Source: Parus major | Lineage: Eukaryota; Chordata; Aves; Passeriformes; Paridae | Direction: 5' to 3' | Length of the DNA stretch: 64,000 bases | NCBI RefSeq assembly: GCF_001522545.3 | Contig: NC_031770.1 | Span: 11,299,239-11,363,238, forward strand | Shown: positions 56,301-63,650 of the stretch, one piece after another | How the letters are laid out: every line of letters starts with the position of its first letter | Position numbering within the stretch: the first letter of the stretch is position 1 | Made by a program: the position numbers and the translations under genes | Notes under the pieces: model-generated | Told to the model about the DNA's origin: nothing | What the model saw: only the letters and a program-made list of their open reading frames with translations | Databases searched by the model: none

Positions 56301-57742
56301 TTTTTTTCTACAGGAAGTCAACCTGGTAATTCTGTCCTGCTCTCCAAATTCCAGCTTGGGAGTAACCTGCCCACACATGAACAACACCTCAAGTCACTTT
56401 AAAGCTATGAAATGATCACTTGCTTCCTGCTCCACACAACAGTCTCAGCGTGTGTCATCAAAAGGTGCACAGGCTTTTAGCAGACACATGTTGCAAACTC
56501 CTTCACATCAGCTGCCTGCCGAGCCCAGCACTCCCTTGGGCACCACAATCCTCCCTTGGGCACCACAATCACAGAGGCTTTCTCTAGCAGCTTGGAGTAT
56601 TTTGGAACATTTCTACTCCAGCACATCCAGCCACTCAGTCACTGAGTTAAACATCCATCCAACAAAGCCCTTTCACAAAGGCTGGTATCCTGCTGCCCTA
56701 CAGGAATGTATTTGCCCCCTCTTGAATTTTACGCCTCTAATTTTTGTGAAACACTTGAATACATCATTGCCGACAACTCACCACAACCCAGAGACTCAAG
56801 GAACCAGGGTGACTTCCTGAACCTGCCCTGTAACTCTCATGAGAAGACCTGATCAGACTCTGGTAAGATGCGTGGGCCAAAAGACACCCACCCACCTTGT
56901 TAACGCATCAGGCACCTCCTGGCTCCATGATGGGTGTTCATAAGCACATCTAGCCTGGACCATACCTTTAACCATACAGACAGTGATGACATCCACACCA
57001 TTCAGCTTGTCTCACAGCTTGCCAGAGATACAACTTTGAGTTCAGCTGGCAGCACAGCAAATGTTGTTCCCTATGGTCTATAGAGGAATAGGGATATTCC
57101 TACAGGAATACAGGAGTGTAGATGACACAGGCCCACGGATGCCTGGTGGCCACTGCCTGCCTTCAGGGAAGCGGCTGTAAAGCCATCACCGTTCACTTCG
57201 GGGGCAAAGAAGCAGCTTTCCAAAGCACGACCACGACGATACACCCCCTTCTGAGATCCATGGCCATCGCGGCACACGCTCGCCAGAGGCTGCAACATGG
57301 AGGCAACGCAGCCGCGGTCGAGCGCTGTGCCCCCCTGCCCCGCCGGTCCCCGGGGCCGCTCCCGCTGCAAGCACAGCGGGGGCTCGGGGGGCTCGGCGGC
57401 CGGGGCACGCTGCGCATCAGCCCCTGCCTGGGGCCGGGCCTCCCCGGAGCGCGGCCCGGCGGGGCAGGGATGCTGCAGGGGCCACCTCCTCCCCCGCCCC
57501 GCTCGTGTCCGGGCTCCGCATAGCCCCGGCGACAGGGCGGCTCACCTGGGCACGCAGCTCGGCGCCGAGCGGTCGATCTCCCACGTGGCGAAGAGGTTCA
57601 TGGGCACCGGCACCGGCACCGGGCTGCCCACCGCCATCGCGGCCGCCGTCGCCACCGCCCCGCCGGCCGCCGCCGGAGGCCCCGCGGCGGGGCCGGGGCC
57701 GGAGCCCAGCGCGCCGCCCGCCGCCGCCGCCATCGCCGCCAT
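5251..57742 (-). CDS. PACS2-like: PACS-family sorting protein, PACS2-like, complete (24 exons, 913 aa)
   Basis: 24 exons join in frame, 2,742 coding bases with stop. Known PACS1 is about 963 and PACS2 about 889 residues. PACS proteins bind acidic-cluster and CK2-phosphorylated cargo tails plus AP-1/COPI coats, and direct traffic among TGN, endosomes and ER-mitochondria contacts. Regions seen: Ala/Pro/Gly-rich N-terminus (1-47); furin-binding region from [10 protein letters not shown] (48) to about 225, with [18 protein letters not shown]; acidic Ser cluster (226-252); basic [11 protein letters not shown] (263-273); middle linker with Akt-type RPRSTS (458-463); conserved C-terminal region (494-913). 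PACS1-like features: the long N-terminus and [12 protein letters not shown]2-like features: [10 protein letters not shown], the Akt motif and VMGLQVDYW. It may be a third paralogue. First ATG 57740-57742 has a good context; a second in-frame ATG lies three codons on. Confidence 0.95.
5467..5580 (-). CDS. PACS2-like: PACS exon 23
   Basis: Residues 838-875, [20 protein letters not shown] then [18 protein letters not shown]. Confidence 0.97.
5776..5999 (-). CDS. PACS2-like: PACS exon 22
   Basis: Residues 763-837. [20 protein letters not shown] is closer to PACS2 than PACS1, then [17 protein letters not shown] and [13 protein letters not shown]. Confidence 0.96.
6093..6234 (-). CDS. PACS2-like: PACS exon 21 (Ser/Pro-rich)
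   Basis: Residues 716-762, [20 protein letters not shown] then [17 protein letters not shown]. Ser/Pro-rich linker of the C-terminal region. Confidence 0.94.
6329..6371 (-). CDS. PACS2-like: PACS exon 20 (43 bp)
   Basis: Residues 702-715, [14 protein letters not shown]. Acceptor CCTTGCAG, donor CCG|GTGAGT. Confidence 0.94.
6463..6505 (-). CDS. PACS2-like: PACS exon 19 (43 bp)
   Basis: Residues 688-701, [14 protein letters not shown], after a Ser split across the junction. Small but fully conserved; acceptor TTCTGCAG. Confidence 0.95.
7253..7355 (-). CDS. PACS2-like: PACS exon 18
   Basis: Residues 654-686, [20 protein letters not shown] then [13 protein letters not shown]. Confidence 0.96.
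7443..7553 (-). CDS. PACS2-like: PACS exon 17
   Basis: Residues 616-652, [20 protein letters not shown] then [13 protein letters not shown]. Confidence 0.97.
7645..7799 (-). CDS. PACS2-like: PACS exon 16
   Basis: Residues 565-615, [20 protein letters not shown] then [19 protein letters not shown]. Well conserved in both PACS1 and PACS2. Confidence 0.97.
8108..8214 (-). CDS. PACS2-like: PACS exon 15
   Basis: Residues 529-563, [19 protein letters not shown] then [12 protein letters not shown]. Donor ATA|GTGAGT splits the next Tyr codon. Confidence 0.96.
8215..9490 (-). other. PACS intron 14, no gene seen
   Basis: 1.3 kb between two exons whose protein products are contiguous. No repeat or extra exon recognised; ORFs (for example on the minus strand at 8,616-9,086) look like chance. 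Confidence 0.6.
9491..9595 (-). CDS. PACS2-like: PACS exon 14
   Basis: Thirty-five codons (494-528), [20 protein letters not shown] then [10 protein letters not shown]. Start of the conserved C-terminal region. Confidence 0.97.
9719..9851 (-). CDS. PACS2-like: PACS exon 13 (Akt-type site)
   Basis: Residues 450-493. [17 protein letters not shown] carries an RxRxxS Akt consensus with Ser463, at the place of PACS2 Ser437. Ends [15 protein letters not shown]. Confidence 0.93.
9954..10084 (-). CDS. PACS2-like: PACS exon 12 (linker)
   Basis: Residues 406-448, [18 protein letters not shown] then [19 protein letters not shown]. Variable linker. Acceptor GCCCTCAG, donor CAG|GTAAGG; frame fits both neighbours. 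Confidence 0.87.
10382..10413 (-). repeat. 16-bp perfect tandem duplication over a splice donor
   Basis: Plus strand 10382-10397 equals 10398-10413. Each copy holds the donor CAGCG|GTGAG on the minus strand (exon end at 10403 or 10387). Confidence 0.9.
10403..10474 (-). CDS. PACS2-like: PACS exon 11 (linker, duplicated donor)
   Basis: Twenty-four codons (382-405), [20 protein letters not shown] then VPAA. Poorly conserved linker; assigned by phase and position. A perfect 16-bp tandem duplication gives a second identical donor 16 bases downstream. Confidence 0.85.
10787..10880 (-). CDS. PACS2-like: PACS exon 10
   Basis: Residues 351-381, [20 protein letters not shown] then [11 protein letters not shown]. 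The acceptor is preceded by a GTCT/GTCC microsatellite tract, and a (GGT)n run lies just past the donor. Confidence 0.95.
10891..10926 (-). repeat. GACA/GACG tetranucleotide microsatellite
   Basis: ACAGACAGAC-type repeat interrupted by GACGGACG, directly upstream of the exon 10 acceptor. On the minus strand it supplies the polypyrimidine tract as GTCT/GTCC. Confidence 0.85.
14004..14071. repeat. TA/TG/TATG microsatellite
   Basis: Alternating purine-pyrimidine run of TA, TG and TATG units, immediately before a CR1 3' end. Confidence 0.85.
14090..14155 (+). mobile_element. CR1 LINE, 3' end fragment
   Basis: The phrase GGGTCCCTTCCAACCCAGGC, then ATTCTATGATCCTGTGATC, is the typical avian CR1 terminus. 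Only about 65 bp is left, in plus orientation (antisense to PACS). Confidence 0.85.
14859..15010 (-). CDS. PACS2-like: PACS exon 9
   Basis: Residues 300-349, [20 protein letters not shown] then [19 protein letters not shown]. Acidic middle region, with PACS2-like VLDS at the start. Confidence 0.95.
15677..15736 (-). CDS. PACS2-like: PACS exon 8
   Basis: Twenty codons (280-299), [20 protein letters not shown]. Acceptor TTTTGTTTTAG, donor GAG|GTGAGA. Confidence 0.93.
16500..16580 (-). CDS. PACS2-like: PACS exon 7 (basic patch)
   Basis: Twenty-seven codons (253-279), [18 protein letters not shown] then MSRTTSMAR. Acidic stretch followed by an NLS-like basic run. Donor AGA|GTAACA, a weaker site than others in the gene. 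Confidence 0.92.
16581..18458 (-). other. PACS intron 6, no gene seen
   Basis: 1.9 kb. A short imperfect tandem phrase (ATCCACAGTGTT, twice) lies at about 17,518-17,550. No recognised element. Confidence 0.55.
18459..18550 (-). CDS. PACS2-like: PACS exon 6 (acidic cluster)
   Basis: Residues 222-252. [19 protein letters not shown] then [12 protein letters not shown], the acidic Ser cluster that in PACS1 is an autoregulatory CK2-site region. The first half looks like PACS1 and the second like PACS2. Confidence 0.95.
18698..18860 (-). CDS. PACS2-like: PACS exon 5
   Basis: Residues 168-221, [17 protein letters not shown] then [14 protein letters not shown]. The acceptor polypyrimidine tract is a (GTCT)n microsatellite. 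Donor CAG|GTGTGT. Confidence 0.95.
18862..18880 (-). repeat. (GACA)n at exon 5 acceptor
   Basis: Plus-strand AGACAGACAGACAGACA reads GTCTGTCTGTCTGTCT on the minus strand, ending at the AG of the exon 5 acceptor. Confidence 0.85.
19052..19177 (-). CDS. PACS2-like: PACS exon 4
   Basis: Forty-two codons (126-167), [20 protein letters not shown] then [17 protein letters not shown]. This is the most conserved block of the furin-binding region. Confidence 0.97.
19487..19576 (-). CDS. PACS2-like: PACS exon 3
   Basis: Thirty codons (96-125), [15 protein letters not shown] then [12 protein letters not shown]. Acceptor TTGTTGTAG, donor CAG|GTACCT. Confidence 0.95.
19577..24583 (-). other. PACS intron 2, no gene seen
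   Basis: 5 kb between exons 3 and 2. No exon, RNA gene or transposon recognised. ORFs up to 175 codons have no recognisable family features. Confidence 0.55.
24584..24671 (-). CDS. PACS2-like: PACS exon 2
   Basis: Residues 67-95, start of the C2-like furin-binding fold: [19 protein letters not shown]. Acceptor TCTTACAG, donor CAG|GTAGGC. Lies 32.9 kb from exon 1; the phase match (AG|G) supports the link. Confidence 0.95.
24672..28103 (-). other. PACS intron 1, 3' part
   Basis: 3.4 kb of non-coding sequence of moderate GC. I see no exon or clear repeat. Confidence 0.5.
28104..28600 (-). mobile_element. CR1 LINE, 5'-truncated 3' portion
   Basis: Reads as a CR1 in reverse: starts AGAATAATAGAATTGTTAAG, GTTGGAAAAAACCTCTTAGATC, then the familiar CR1 3' phrases on fail-to-heal lines such as TTTTCTCCAAGACAAACAGC and CCTCAACCACTCCTCATAA. 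Many substitutions indicate an old copy. The right edge is approximate. Same orientation as PACS transcription. Confidence 0.92.
44401..44436 (+). repeat. A-rich tract
   Basis: Near-continuous A run with TTT and T interruptions, ending AATAAAATC. Could be a retroposon tail, but I cannot identify a parent element upstream. Confidence 0.6.
56531..56570 (+). repeat. 20-bp tandem duplication
   Basis: CTCCCTTGGGCACCACAATC occurs twice, perfect and adjacent. Confidence 0.9.
57546..57742 (-). CDS. PACS2-like: PACS exon 1 (start codon)
   Basis: Residues 1-65 plus two bases. MAAM start, then low-complexity Ala/Gly/Pro, then [18 protein letters not shown]. Donor CCCAG|GTGAGC. The 47-residue leader is longer than in human PACS2 and resembles the PACS1 N-terminal region in style. 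Confidence 0.93.
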
Positions 57743-57814
57743 CCCACCGCCGCCGCCGCCGTTGGCGCTGGGGGGCGGCGCGAGCCCCTCGCCTCAGCGA
57801 CGGCCTCCACCCCG

Positions 57815-57834
57815 GCGCGCGCGCGCGCGCGCGC
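57815..57834. repeat. (GC)10 run in PACS 5' UTR/promoter
   Basis: Twenty bases of alternating GC, 72-92 bases upstream of the PACS start codon. Classic Z-DNA-prone composition. Confidence 0.9.
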
Positions 57835-57857
57835 CCCCGCTCCCTCTCAGCCCGTGA

Positions 57858-58018
57858 CCAATCAGAGCGCGGCTGGGGCGCGGGCACCAGCCAACCGGAG
57901 CCGGGAAAATGGGCGAGGACCGCGACCGATGGTGAACAGCCAATCGGAGCCGAGAGACAGGCGCGGCCGGGGCGGCCGGTGCCCAATCGGAGAGGCCGGC
58001 GGGGCGGGGCCAGCCAAT
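57858..58018 (+). promoter_or_regulatory. Array of five CCAAT-type boxes
   Basis: CCAAT at 57858-57862, 57941-57945, 57983-57987 and 58014-58018, with a CCAAC variant at 57891-57895, all on the plus strand. Starts are 33, 50, 42 and 31 bases apart. Flanks (CCAATCAGAG, CCAATCGGAG twice, CCAATGGGAG) match NF-Y preference. Confidence 0.8.
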
Positions 58019-58074
58019 GGGAGCGGCGCCTCGGCCCCGGCTGGGCGGGGGGAGGAGGGTGCGGCGTCGCTCCC

Positions 58075-58080
58075 TTTAAA
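58075..58080 (+). promoter_or_regulatory. TATA-like TTTAAA, possible plus-strand start near 58,105
   Basis: TTTAAA flanked by GC-rich DNA, 61 bases after the last CCAAT box. This is the usual CCAAT-TATA spacing for a rightward transcript. No protein-coding exon was found for it; a divergent non-coding RNA is possible. Confidence 0.4.
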
Positions 58081-58450
58081 GCGCATCGGTCCCGGGCCGC
58101 GGGAGCGCGCCCAGGGGCGCGGTTGGGCGTGTGTCCCACCGCCGGGGATGGTGTCGTCCATCCCCGCACCCGGGCAGGGACGGAGAATCCCCGGGGCTGC
58201 CCACGAGCTGCTGTGCCGGGGGTGGCGGCGGAGACGTCCGCGGTAGCGCCCCGGGCGATGGAGAGCCACGGAGCCGCGAAGAGAGGGTGCCCTCAGCGGG
58301 GTGAACAGTAGGGCCGGCCAGCGGATGGACCTGAGGGGGAACAGAGCAGCTGGACCCAGGGGCACGGCGGGTTGGCGCTACAAGGAAGCCGAGACCTCTG
58401 ACTGACTCTTTCCTCGAAACACCTGGGAACGCCAAACACGCTACAGGGAG

Positions 58451-58645
58451 AGAGGCAGAAATCCCCTTCAGTCCCGCTGAACGTCTCCAGGGGAATGCAG
58501 CAACAGGAGGAACCTCGTCGGCCAGAAGCTGCAAGTGGTGGCTGCCATGGGTAAAAGCCATTTGTGACCTGGAGACCGAGACCATGCCCAGAGCTTCAAC
58601 AGCTGAGAAAGCAGCGCAGATTATAAAGCATGTGTGGGGCAGAGC
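58451..58645 (+). repeat. Unnamed repeat, copy A
   Basis: Aligns by eye with the reverse complement of 60080-60288. Shared phrases include AGGAACCTC, CCAGAAGCTGCAAGTGG, TGACCTGG and GAGCTTCAACAGCT, then GAGAAAGCA. I estimate roughly 70-75% identity with small gaps. Confidence 0.75.
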
Positions 58646-60059
58646 ATCCCTAGGGACAGAGCTGAGGGCGAGCCTGTGGCACTGCAGCTGGATACGTGCA
58701 CTCTGTTCTGGTAGAAAGCATAAAGGTTCCCCTCCTGGACCTTGTCTCCAGCAGAAGCACCTGTCTGAAATGGCTCTGCCTCTTGAAAAAACGGGACATC
58801 AAATCATCAGAGTAGGGCGGTACTGGTTGAGGGCTCCTGAAAGGAAGCAGAAATGGTCTGAGAGCTGCATTGAAAACTATGTGAAAGAAACAGCCAAGTC
58901 AATAGTGGTCAAACCAGAAAACAAAGAAAAGCCTGCAGCTTGTGCAGGGACTTTGTGCTTCTCAGTGCATTTAGCAGTGTCAAGGGTTTTCTATGGATGC
59001 AGTGCTATTCCAGGCAGACTGTAAAATGTGGCTCATACCACTGGAGGAATTAGATTTGGAGAAGTGGCAGCAGCAAAATCTTGCAAAGCAGCCTAAAACA
59101 TCCACAGTTTCTGCTGTCAATCTTGAGTACAGCACTGGTGTTTTCAAAACATTACCAGTAAACATTTCAGAGCCACCTTCCTGAATGCTGATAGTTTGTA
59201 GTCTGCACCTCTTCTTTTAACCTGTGTTTGTCAGTTCTACATTTCCTCTGCTGCTGAGGTTCAGGTTAGTCATTAACGTGCTGGTAATTCACATCAGATT
59301 CCAGTTTGACTAGGTGGATAATCTGAACCATCATCAAACTTTTACTTCTTGTTCCCTGACCACCTTCCTAGCCCATTTCTGCGTCTGATAAATGGCATGG
59401 ATCACAGCAGAGTTGCCCAGATCTCCTGACTTGCTCACAAAACAGTTTGATCGCTGCTTTAATGAATTTGCTTTTCCTTAAGTAATTAATGCACAAGAGG
59501 ACCTTTGTTTTCACCCTTGACAGCCTTAGTTCTCCAAGAACATTTTCTAGGAGAACTTAGCAGAGGCCTTGATGTAAGACCAGCTGGACCAAGAATGAGC
59601 TGCATTTTTATAGCATTCTGTCCATTAATGTGGAAACCCTGGTTTTGCAGCCAGAGAGAGTCACATAATGGTCACGGCCTTATTCTCAGCACTTTTCACC
59701 CACCATTGTTTGACCTCAGCTGGGTATCACCATTGCCCTTCCCAAAAGCAGGTGCCTGCTCCTGCAAGAGGAGCTTGCTAGATCTAGGGTGTTGATTTAT
59801 CCTGAGAAAACCCACTGCAGTCCCTCCCCAACTGTTTGCTTTCGTCCATTTGCTTTCTAGTCTGAGTCACCATTCCTGGCTATCTGTGTGGTACTTTAAT
59901 AGCATTGAGTGCTCCAGGTTTTCAGCCATGCCTGCTCACTTCCAGGAGACCAGAGGCACCTCCCTGCTGAGCCCAGGAATACCTGCTGAAGTGACTGCCT
60001 TCCAGGCACTTCCCAGGGCTGGCAGTCCTGCTGCTCCCCTGGGCAGCCTTTCCCCCACC

Positions 60060-60300
60060 TTCCTGAAGGATGCTCATCACTTCACTCTGCCCTGTGGCTG
60101 CGTTGTGGTTTTCAATCTGTGATGCTTTCTCAGAGCTGTTGAAGCTCAGGGTATGGTCCCCAGGTCATAAATTGTCTTTGCCTGTCATAGCTGCCACTTG
60201 CAGCTTCTGGTTGATGAGGTTCCTCTTTTTTGTCGTGTGTCTGCTGGAAGGATGTTCAGTGGGATTGAGGTGCTTTTCTCTGCCTCTTTCCCTCCAGCCA
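60060..60300 (-). repeat. Unnamed repeat, copy B (inverted to A)
   Basis: Minus-strand copy of the same element as A. Its left part (CTTCCTGAAGGATG) also matches copy C. I cannot name the family. Confidence 0.75.
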
Positions 60301-61294
60301 GTTCCCTTCAAGTACTTCTTGCAGCTCACTTGTGTTTTTTGGCTTTCTGGTTTTTTTCAGATGAATTTATGCATTTGTTCTCAGGCTGTTTTAATGTGGT
60401 TTATTTATTTGGGGGCTTGTCTACACAGCCCACTCTTCATTTTTTCCTGTCTTAATGTTATAGACTTTGTGCCTACAGCATGACTACCCACAGCTGTGCT
60501 CTTCCACGCATAGTGGCTTTTCTCATTCTTTGGGGTCAAAATTTTCCTGTATTTTTCACTGCAAGTCCCAAAGCCTGGTTATCTTCCAGCTTAAACAAAA
60601 GCTGGTAGAGTTGTCATCATATTCAGCTGCTTTACCAGCTCTTCTTATGCTGAGACCTTTCTGTGTACCAGCCACCAGCTGAGGTTTGCTTCATTGTGGA
60701 TATGATCCTTGAGGATATCAGGGAAAGTATCCAAGGAACCCTTGCTCTTCATCATCCAGGTAACCAATTTGAAACGTGCCTTTAGAAAAGCCTTTTACTT
60801 ATTTTCTTTTATGTGTCACTCTTACCCAAATGGACCATGCCTGTGAGCTCCTCCCCAGTATTACCAGAGCTTTGACACAAGTGCCCTTCAACGTGCTGCT
60901 TTTCCATTATGGTCTTTTATTCTTCCTGAGCTGCTTCCAGGAGAAGTAACAACACCCACTCTCTGTCCCATCAAGGGGCATGATGCCACATGTGCCTGTG
61001 TTTGAAATTAAGGCTTTTTGATGGACACCATTTTCTCTGAGGGCCAGCTTGCACCCCAAAGGACATTGTCACCACTGCTTAGCTCTATTCCTTCCATTCT
61101 GTATTTTTGACAAATGGTTTCTTGAATTGACTCTGTATATTTAATTCTTGTTTTCTTACTTAATTCCATACTTAATTTTTTACTTCTCCATTCTGATGTC
61201 ACCTTCCAATGCCTTGCTCACATTAGGCATTTTCACAATGTTAAAACACCCTTCAATCAGAAACTATTCCTAGTTTGTTTTTTTTAAAAATTGT

Positions 61295-61535
61295 CTTCCT
61301 GAAGGATGTCCATAATTTCCAGCCACCTCTCATGTTCTGTGGCCAGGCTGTGGGGGCCACAAAGCTGTTTTGGAGTGGTTGAAGCTCTCAGCACCATCTC
61401 CCAGCTACTGCCAGCCTTTCCTCATTACAGTCACTGCTTGCTGTTCCTTGCTGACGAACTTCCCCTGCTTCCCACAGCTCCCCTTTGAGGATGTTAACGT
61501 GACTGATGGATTTCTCCATCTCTCTCCCAACAGCC
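61295..61535 (-). repeat. Unnamed repeat, copy C (direct to B)
   Basis: Same orientation as B. Shares CTTCCTGAAGGATG and GTTGAAGCTC, then weaker matches through GAGGATGTT to a TCTCTCCC-CAGCC end. More diverged than the A-B pair. Confidence 0.55.
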
Positions 61536-62879
61536 TTTGAGTGCATTGCTGTCACTGCCCAAAGGGACTTTTCAGTGCCAATGATGGGGTGCAGGTTTCT
61601 TGGGCAGAACAGGGCTGAGCTGAAGATGCTCTTCCACCCACATCTGGAGCCAGCAGCAGCCAGAGAGCAGCTGTGTGCCTGGGAATCCTGGTATACCCTC
61701 TCCAGTTTTCTTCCTTTTTATCTATGATACAAATGCATCCACATACCAACTCTGGCACACTGGTTCCAGCATCGTGTTTTAGAGAAGCACAGAAGTATCT
61801 GTTCTTGCTCTGTCTCCTTATTTTTATGTGCCTTGTTAAAGCAGCTCTTTGCTGCTTCCCACGCAAATGTTGTCACCTCCCGTCCTAGTCTCTAGTGGAG
61901 ACTCAGGGGTTTTATGATTCCAGCTCATGGATGAATCATCTTGTCTTTAGCCCTATTGCTTGGGAGCTTGCTCCAGCACCCCTCTCCTGCCTGTGTTGGG
62001 TGGATACCTCTGTGGTGTCCCCCTCCATGGACAGAGGCCCTTTGCTCCTCCCTGCATGCTGCAAGAGACTGCTTGGATAGTGAGAACCAGTGCTTCTGTG
62101 TCCCAGAGTAAAGATTTTTGCACTGTTACCTTGCCCTCTTGTGCCTCACATTGTTCTCCACTCAAGTTGCAAGGTCTCCTTTCATTTTTGAAGGCAGGTT
62201 GCTTTGGCTGTTTTGTTGCCCTGCTCCTTCAGCCCTTCTGGGGATTGCTGTTTATTCCTGGGTTGGGAGAATGCTCACACAGCCCAACTCCTTACCTTGT
62301 TGCACTTGTCTAACCCAGACCTCTGCTCCCTTCACACAGAGCTGTGTCAACCAGTCCATACCCACTGTGGGACACTTGAGATAAGCCTGGATGCTGGTCC
62401 AGTGTCTGCATTTGCCAAGGACACCATAGCTAGGATTTATATGTTCCTGGTGCCCACTGAGATGTCCCAGGGCATTAGATCCAACAGGGACCTACAGCCA
62501 CTCTGTCAGCAGCTGGATGAAAGGAGGGCTGCACTTCCTCTGGCACTCTGTCACTTGCTCTTGTCCTTGCTCTTAGGTCAAAGCTTGGTTTTGCTCACAA
62601 TCCATCTCCAGAGGTCTTAGAGCTTCTCCATCTTCTGAAATATGTATATCTACAATGAGCACTTAAAAGTCAGAGAGGAAATACACTGAAATACCTTCCC
62701 TGTGTAGCTAAGACTAAGTCACTTAGAAAAAAGTTTGGAGTTAAATGCAATAAACTGCTCAGGCTGATAGAAGAGCAGCTGCAGAGAGGTATGTCCACCA
62801 AGGCAATCAAAACCTTTTGCCTTCCCTGGCCTGCTATATCTGCACACAAGCCTCTGGTGGTGCCAAGCCCATCTGTACC

Positions 62880-63650
62880 AGAGCCCGGCGAGGCTGGGTG
62901 TCGGGTCACAGAGGTGCATGGTTTCCTCTGCCCTCTCCGCCCAGCAAGGAGAGGTCGCGGCTCCAGTCCCTCCTGGAGGGCAGACATCCTTGTCAGCCCG
63001 GGCTTTCCAGGGCGCCACGGGTTCGCCTGGGGCCTCTGCTGGGCTGCGTCCCTGCGGGCTCCGGTTCTGGCCGGGGCGGGAGGCTGGAGGCGGCTGGGGA
63101 TGCAGGCGGTGGCCCCGGGGCTGGAGCGGACGGGGACAGCCGGGCAGCGGCAGCCAGCCCGGGCAGGGGGAGCGGGCCCGGAGGAGCGGCGGGCGGTGCC
63201 GGGCCCGCGGGTGAGGCGGGGGCCGCCGCAGTCCCCGCCCGCCGCCCGCCGGGAGGGGCCGAGCGCCGCCGCCGCCGCAGAACCGCCGCCGCCGCCGGGC
63301 CGCGCCGGGCGATGCCGCGCCGGGCCCGGGCCCGCCGCCGCCGCTGCCCTGCGCCCCGGGGAGCCGCCCGAGGTAAGCGAAACCCGGGGGGGGGGACGGC
63401 AGGCCGAGCCCCCGCGGCCGGCGGGCAGCGCCTGCCCCCGGCAGGCCCGGCCGATGTGGGCGGGGGGCTCGGGACAGGCGGGGCCGGGGGTGCCCCGGCG
63501 CTCCCAGGGGACGGAGCCCGGCGGGGCGGCCCAGGGGCGGGCGTCCGTCCGGCGGGGCCGTGCTGAGCCGGGGCCTGGGGTACCCCCAGCCCCCGCGGAG
63601 GCTCGGCCAGGCCGTGGGGGGCCGGGCGGGTGAGCCCCCGGCCGTGTGGC
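62880..63650. promoter_or_regulatory. CpG island at right edge
   Basis: Very CG-dense with GCC/CCG runs around 63,240-63,370. Probable promoter of the next rightward gene. Confidence 0.7.
63100..63371 (+). other. Probable first exon of a rightward gene (partial, unidentified)
   Basis: GC-rich stretch ending CCCGAG|GTAAGCG, a strong splice donor inside the CpG island. The left limit is a guess. An ATG at 63312 opens an Arg/Pro-rich frame across the donor, but this looks like 5' UTR composition, so I do not call it coding. No second exon recognised before 64,000. Confidence 0.45.

Larger units (their letters stand above)
28601..57545 (-). other. PACS intron 1, remaining 29 kb
   Basis: No exon, RNA gene or confident transposon recognised. 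Contains A-rich runs (36,357-36,370; 44,401-44,436; 50,049-50,070; 52,065-52,078) and a 20-bp tandem pair at 56,531-56,570. The longest ORFs (236 codons at 31,302 and 239 at 34,804, both plus strand) show no family motifs and look like chance. Old repeats too diverged to read by eye, or enhancers, could be present. Confidence 0.5.
57297..58300. promoter_or_regulatory. CpG island, PACS promoter and 5' end
   Basis: Dense CG dinucleotides around exon 1. Contains GC boxes (for example GGGGCGGGGC at 58001-58010), CCAAT boxes and a (GC)10 run. It is the expected promoter for the minus-strand PACS gene; plus-strand elements suggest it may also fire rightward. Confidence 0.8.
58301..62880. other. Intergenic stretch between two CpG islands
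   Basis: No recognised protein-coding exon. Holds three diverged copies of an unnamed repeat (listed separately). ORFs of 60-146 codons lack family motifs. Possible host of a rightward non-coding transcript. Confidence 0.55.

Noticed and set aside
57505..58311. 268-codon plus-strand ORF opposite PACS exon 1
   Set aside because: Antisense shadow of the CpG island and PACS start; Arg/Pro/Ala-rich and continues through promoter elements.
63100..63371. Calling the right-edge exon KLC4 first exon
   Set aside because: No coding sequence to support it; in human KLC4 lies on the other (5') side of CUL7.
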